Assembly (NCBI GenBank): GCA_035938875.1 | Contig: DASZGL010000006.1 | Span: 29,814-93,813, forward strand | Source of the DNA: DASZGL01 sp035938875 | GTDB lineage: Bacteria > Chloroflexota > Dormibacteria > Aeolococcales > Aeolococcaceae | Reading direction: 5' to 3' | Length of the DNA stretch: 64,000 bases | Shown here: positions 61,087 through 64,000 of the stretch, piece by piece | How the letters are laid out: each line of letters begins with the position of its first letter | Position numbering within the stretch: the stretch's first letter is position 1 | Notes under the pieces: model-generated | The model's input: the letters and a program-made list of their open reading frames with translations, nothing else | Database searches by the model: none | What the model was told of the DNA's origin: nothing | Program-made: the position numbers and the translations under genes

Positions 61087-61092
61087 TACAGT
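61087..61092 (+). promoter_or_regulatory. -10-like box before the PhyH gene
   Basis: TACAGT 8 nt before the ATG at 61101; no Shine-Dalgarno between. Confidence 0.4.
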
Positions 61093-61100
61093 CGACATCG

Positions 61101-62195
61101 ATGCCCTGCAGGCGCTGGCCGGACAGGCTAGCCCGGATGCTGCTGCCGCGCGCCGCCGTCGTGCGGATCGGTGCGATGTTGGCCGAACGGAAGCGACGCT
61201 CGGATCTCAAGAGGCTACCGGCCGCGCGAGAGAACTTCGATCGCGCCTACGCGGCGTACTGGCGGACGGGTGTCGTGACCCCCGACGCACGCGAGCTGCT
61301 CTTCCTTGCCACGTGGAGCTCGGGCGGCACATATGCGCTTTCTCGAGCGCGCGAGCTGGGTAGGCCGATGAGCGCCGCCCGTTATGACCAGTTTCCCGAC
61401 GATCTCTTGGGGCGCCTGGACGCCCCGGTTGTCGCCCGCGCTGTTGAAGCGGACGGCTTCTACGTTGCTCCCTTCCGCCTCCCCGGCGACATCGTCGACG
61501 ACATTCTCGAGGTGCTTGACGCTGGCCCTGCCGAGCCACGCGGTGACGGACTCGGCGATCTCCCTGCCGGCCGGCCCCGGCCCAGCGCGCCAACGTGGTG
61601 GATGTATCCGGCGGAGTCGCTGCGGTCCGCGGCTGTACGCCGCCTGCTCTCCGAGCGCCGGCTTGCTGAGACTGCAGGGGCCTATCTCGGTGTCGACCCG
61701 CTGATCATGTCGGTTGTGCTGTGGAAGTCGTTCGCCTGGAAGTCGCCCGACAAGCGCTCGGCACAGCATTTCCACTACGACAACGATCGCTCAGGCTTCG
61801 TCAAGATGTTCGTGCACCTGACCGACGTCGATGAAACCAACGGTCCGCACACGTACGTGCCGCATTCACATCGCGCCAAACCGACGGAGCTGATGCACGG
61901 GCAGCGACTCACCGACGCGGAGGTCGATCGCTTCTTCCCATCGCAAACATGGCGGATCATCACTGGGCCGAGAGGCACCGTCTTCTTCGCCGACACCCAG
62001 GGGTTCCACAAGGGCGGTCACGTGGCAACAGGCGAGCGCGCCATCTTCCAGATCAACCTGGCGACCGATCGCTTCGGCATCGACGAGCCACCGATTGGGA
62101 GTGCGGCTGACGCACCGCCTGACATGAAGCCGCTGGTCGCCGCGGCACCCCGATTCTTCAGCCAGCTGTTCACGCCAGAGCGTCTCATCCCCTGA
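61101..62195 (+). CDS. Phytanoyl-CoA dioxygenase-family Fe(II)/2-oxoglutarate oxygenase
   Basis: 364 residues. A helical N-terminal region of about 110 residues precedes a double-stranded beta-helix domain with the iron triad H225-x-D227 (HYD) and a distal His in the GFHKGGH segment (H303 or H307), plus R313 in ATGERAIF for 2-oxoglutarate. PhyH-family enzymes hydroxylate acyl chains or secondary metabolites. Probably leaderless. A methyltransferase gene follows by 87 nt and could act on the same product. Confidence 0.85.
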   Translation: MPCRRWPDRLARMLLPRAAVVRIGAMLAERKRRSDLKRLPAARENFDRAYAAYWRTGVVTPDARELLFLATWSSGGTYALSRARELGRPMSAARYDQFPDDLLGRLDAPVVARAVEADGFYVAPFRLPGDIVDDILEVLDAGPAEPRGDGLGDLPAGRPRPSAPTWWMYPAESLRSAAVRRLLSERRLAETAGAYLGVDPLIMSVVLWKSFAWKSPDKRSAQHFHYDNDRSGFVKMFVHLTDVDETNGPHTYVPHSHRAKPTELMHGQRLTDAEVDRFFPSQTWRIITGPRGTVFFADTQGFHKGGHVATGERAIFQINLATDRFGIDEPPIGSAADAPPDMKPLVAAAPRFFSQLFTPERLIP

Positions 62196-62282
62196 GCGCG
62201 AGCCGGGTCCTGATGGTCTTACCATGCATAGCATGTGCGGTTACACGGACGGCCCGTTCGGCCTTCACCACAGGTGAACGCA

Positions 62283-63020
62283 ATGGATGTGCGCGATAAG
62301 CTGTGGCACACCTTGGCCTCTGTGCGGGCACGGCTGATGCCCGGGGGTGAGGCGCGGCGGGCGACGTCGTACTGGGCAGGGTTGGCCGAATACCACCTCA
62401 CCAATGACGCGGACGACACTGCCCTGGCGCGCAGTCGGTGGCTCGCTGACGTCGTGATCCCGCCGCTGGACATCGAATCACTTCTCGAGATAGGGACTAA
62501 CAGCGGCAGGAACCTTCAGATCATCCGCCAGTCGCATCCCACGATGCGGTTGTGCGGCATCGACGTGAACGACCGTGCCATAGCCTATGCCCGGTCGAAG
62601 GGACTGGATGTGGAATTCCGCGTCACCGACGCAAACCGGTGGGAGCAGCAGCCGCTGTCGTTTGATGCGATCCTGACCATGTCTGTCTTGGACCACATCC
62701 CCGATCGGGCTGTGGCCATCCTCGCTGCGAACATGGTCGCCACTGCGCGCAGGCACATCATCGCGGTAGAGCTCTGGGATGGCGGCCAAGGCGTTCGCGG
62801 CCCGTACAAGTACAGTCGCAATACCGAGCAGTTGTTTGCCAGTCTTGGTGTTCGCACGTTGCATTGGGACGAGTCGCCCGGTCAATACGACCTGGCGAAG
62901 AGCAAGCTGTGGGCCTTTGTTGGTGACTGTAGTGCGGTCACAATCGAAAAGGTGGGCTACGACGTCGGCGCAGGCCGTCCGGTCCTGCGCGGCGCAGAGA
63001 ACGAGCGGGCGGCGCCATAA
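62283..63020 (+). CDS. SAM-dependent class I methyltransferase
   Basis: 245 residues from the ATG at 62283. Motif I SLLEIGTNSGRNL near 67-78, acidic strand end LCGIDVNDRAIAYAR, and the motif IV region FDAILTMSVLDHIP. The substrate is unknown; proximity to the PhyH-type oxygenase suggests tailoring of one molecule, but the 87-nt gap weakens the operon case. Slightly less GC-rich codon choice than neighbours is visible (for example tgt, aat and ata codons). Confidence 0.85.
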   Translation: MDVRDKLWHTLASVRARLMPGGEARRATSYWAGLAEYHLTNDADDTALARSRWLADVVIPPLDIESLLEIGTNSGRNLQIIRQSHPTMRLCGIDVNDRAIAYARSKGLDVEFRVTDANRWEQQPLSFDAILTMSVLDHIPDRAVAILAANMVATARRHIIAVELWDGGQGVRGPYKYSRNTEQLFASLGVRTLHWDESPGQYDLAKSKLWAFVGDCSAVTIEKVGYDVGAGRPVLRGAENERAAP

Positions 63021-63086
63021 CGCCCCCGGCGCACGCTGGGGGTCTTGGTGTGCCGCGCCGCCCTTGTCGCAGCCGGTGGGAGGCGC

Positions 63087-63164
63087 TGGTCGGGAAGGCG
63101 AGATTCGAACTCGCGACCTCACGGTCCCGAACCGTGCACTCTAACCTGGCTGAGCTACTTCCCG
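63087..63164 (-). tRNA. tRNA-Pro (anticodon CGG)
   Basis: Minus strand: acceptor CGGGAAG/CTTCCCG, D-arm GCTCAGCCAGGTTAGAGT, anticodon stem CACGG/CCGTG with loop TTCGGGA giving CGG, T-arm GCGAGTTCGAATCTCGC, A73 and encoded CCA (63087-63089). Confidence 0.95.
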
Positions 63165-63281
63165 AGGCTGGCGATGATAGCCGGTGGCGGGGCTCAGGAC
63201 AGGCGAGGGTGATGGCCCGCTAGGCTGATGCGCCCCGGGCGGCGCCAGAGCGCGGCGGCGGCCGGAGGGAGGAGTCCGTCG

Positions 63282-64000
63282 ATGGCCGCCACCGCCACCC
63301 CCAGCAGCACCATGCCCTTCGGCCTAGGTCCAGACCAGGTCGCCATCCGCGATTGGGTTCACGATTTCGCAGCCAACGTGGTCCGGCCCGCTGCCGCCGA
63401 GTGGGACGAGCGCGAGGAGACACCGTGGCCGATCCTCCAAGAGGCGGCGAAGATCGGCCTGTACGGCTTCGAGTTCCTGCGCACAGCGCACACGGACGAG
63501 AGCGGTCTGCTGATGCCGGCGGTCAACGAGGAGCTGTTCTGGGGTGACGCCGGCATCGGGCTCAGCGTCTTCGGCTCGCATCTCGCCAGTGCGGCGATCT
63601 TCGCCGCAGGGACACCGGATCAGCTGGTGGAGTGGATCCCTCGCTGCTACGGGACTCCCGATGACATCAAGCTGGGCGCCTTCGCCATCACCGAGCCCGA
63701 CAGCGGCAGCGACGTCGGCAGCCTGCGCACGCGCGCCCGCCGCGACGGTGATGATTGGGTCATAAATGGCACGAAGTGCTTCATCACCAACGGTGGCATC
63801 GCCGACGTGCACGTCATCGTGGCCACCGTTGACCCGCAGCTGGGGCACGGCGGTCACGCCAGCTTCATCGTCGAGAAGGGAACCAAGGGACTGTCCCAGG
63901 GCGCCAAGCATCGCAAGCTGGGCATCCGCGCATCGCACACCGCCGAGGTGGTTCTCGACAACGTGCGCGTGCCGGCGGCGAACCTGCTCGGCGGCGAGGA
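63282..64000 (+). CDS. Acyl-CoA dehydrogenase, 5' part (cut by window end)
   Basis: The first 239 codons of an open frame beginning MAATATPSSTMPFGLGPDQ, with AGGAG 7 nt before the ATG; no stop is reached. The FAD-enzyme signature is clear: LGAFAITEPDSGSDVGSLRTRA, WVINGTKCFITNGG, then KLGIRASHTAEVVLDNVRVPAANLLG. The catalytic Glu region lies beyond the window. With the crotonases, racemase-like CoA transferase and carboxylase in this window it fits acyl-CoA degradation, possibly of branched acids. Confidence 0.93.
   Translation, partial: MAATATPSSTMPFGLGPDQVAIRDWVHDFAANVVRPAAAEWDEREETPWPILQEAAKIGLYGFEFLRTAHTDESGLLMPAVNEELFWGDAGIGLSVFGSHLASAAIFAAGTPDQLVEWIPRCYGTPDDIKLGAFAITEPDSGSDVGSLRTRARRDGDDWVINGTKCFITNGGIADVHVIVATVDPQLGHGGHASFIVEKGTKGLSQGAKHRKLGIRASHTAEVVLDNVRVPAANLLGGE

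Noticed and set aside
17573..63164. Genomic island bounded by the three tRNA genes
   Set aside because: No integrase, direct repeats of tRNA 3' ends or abrupt composition change were seen.

Overview
This 64 kb window is bacterial chromosome with very high GC and high coding density. It looks like a high-GC Terrabacteria lineage. I lean to Chloroflexota/Dormibacterota or a deep Actinomycetota relative, with low confidence. Reasons: many Ser/Thr-rich lipoproteins, F420-type (LLM) oxidoreductase, MoxR-DUF58-TgpA cluster, BldC-like regulator, two zinc-ribbon/cyclase/AAA/TPR giants, non-mevalonate isoprenoid gene ispH, no outer-membrane genes, and many start codons only 6-10 nt after a TANNNT box (leaderless style). 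No phage, transposase, integrase or CRISPR array was found, and the longest stretch without a called gene is about 250 bases.

0-7 kb (all minus): an acyl-CoA carboxylase/enoyl-CoA hydratase operon resembling the Bacillus yngH-yngHB-yngF-yngE branched-chain acid set, then RDD, SpoIIM-like and ispH. 7-9.7 kb (minus): a compact operon behind a near-consensus sigma70 promoter, encoding a small membrane protein, a VirB2/TrbC-like two-TM peptide, a TrbL/VirB6-like channel protein, an M23 peptidase and an SSB. It reads as a stripped-down DNA-translocation or conjugation-like module without its ATPase. 9.7-12 kb: a LON-domain protein, a membrane-tethered response regulator, and a small zinc-finger protein with a terminator.

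12-25 kb: TetR regulators, secreted lipoproteins (one FKBP isomerase), a geranylgeranyl-reductase-type flavoprotein, twin HiPIP-like Fe-S proteins, LhgO with a tiny membrane partner and GNAT, tRNA-Glu, an isolated HisKA domain, GalU, a PolX lacking its PHP domain, an AMACR-like CoA transferase, CoaE, DUF3105 and membrane proteins. 25-38.5 kb: BldC-like regulator, MoxR-DUF58-TgpA, MBL hydrolase, SelD, glycine oxidase, histidine kinase, GH15 glycosidase translationally coupled to ATP sulfurylase.

38.5-50 kb: LLM oxidoreductase divergent from a cytochrome P450, ClpB, a large Pro-rich M23 peptidase divergent from an OmpR-type two-component system, an APH-type kinase and TetR. 50-58 kb: two nearly equal-length paralogous cyclase/ATPase/TPR proteins facing each other. 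58-64 kb: tRNA-Arg, an alpha/beta hydrolase running into that tRNA, enoyl-CoA hydratase, patatin, phytanoyl-CoA-hydroxylase-like oxygenase, methyltransferase, tRNA-Pro and the 5' part of an acyl-CoA dehydrogenase.

Two organisational habits recur. Genes in operons are joined by 4-nt stop/start overlaps (ATGA or GTGA, once apparently CTGA). Monocistronic genes or operon heads often carry TANNNT immediately before the start codon. The metabolic theme is CoA-thioester breakdown (carboxylase, two crotonases, CoA transferase, acyl-CoA dehydrogenase, their TetR regulators) together with cell-envelope maintenance.
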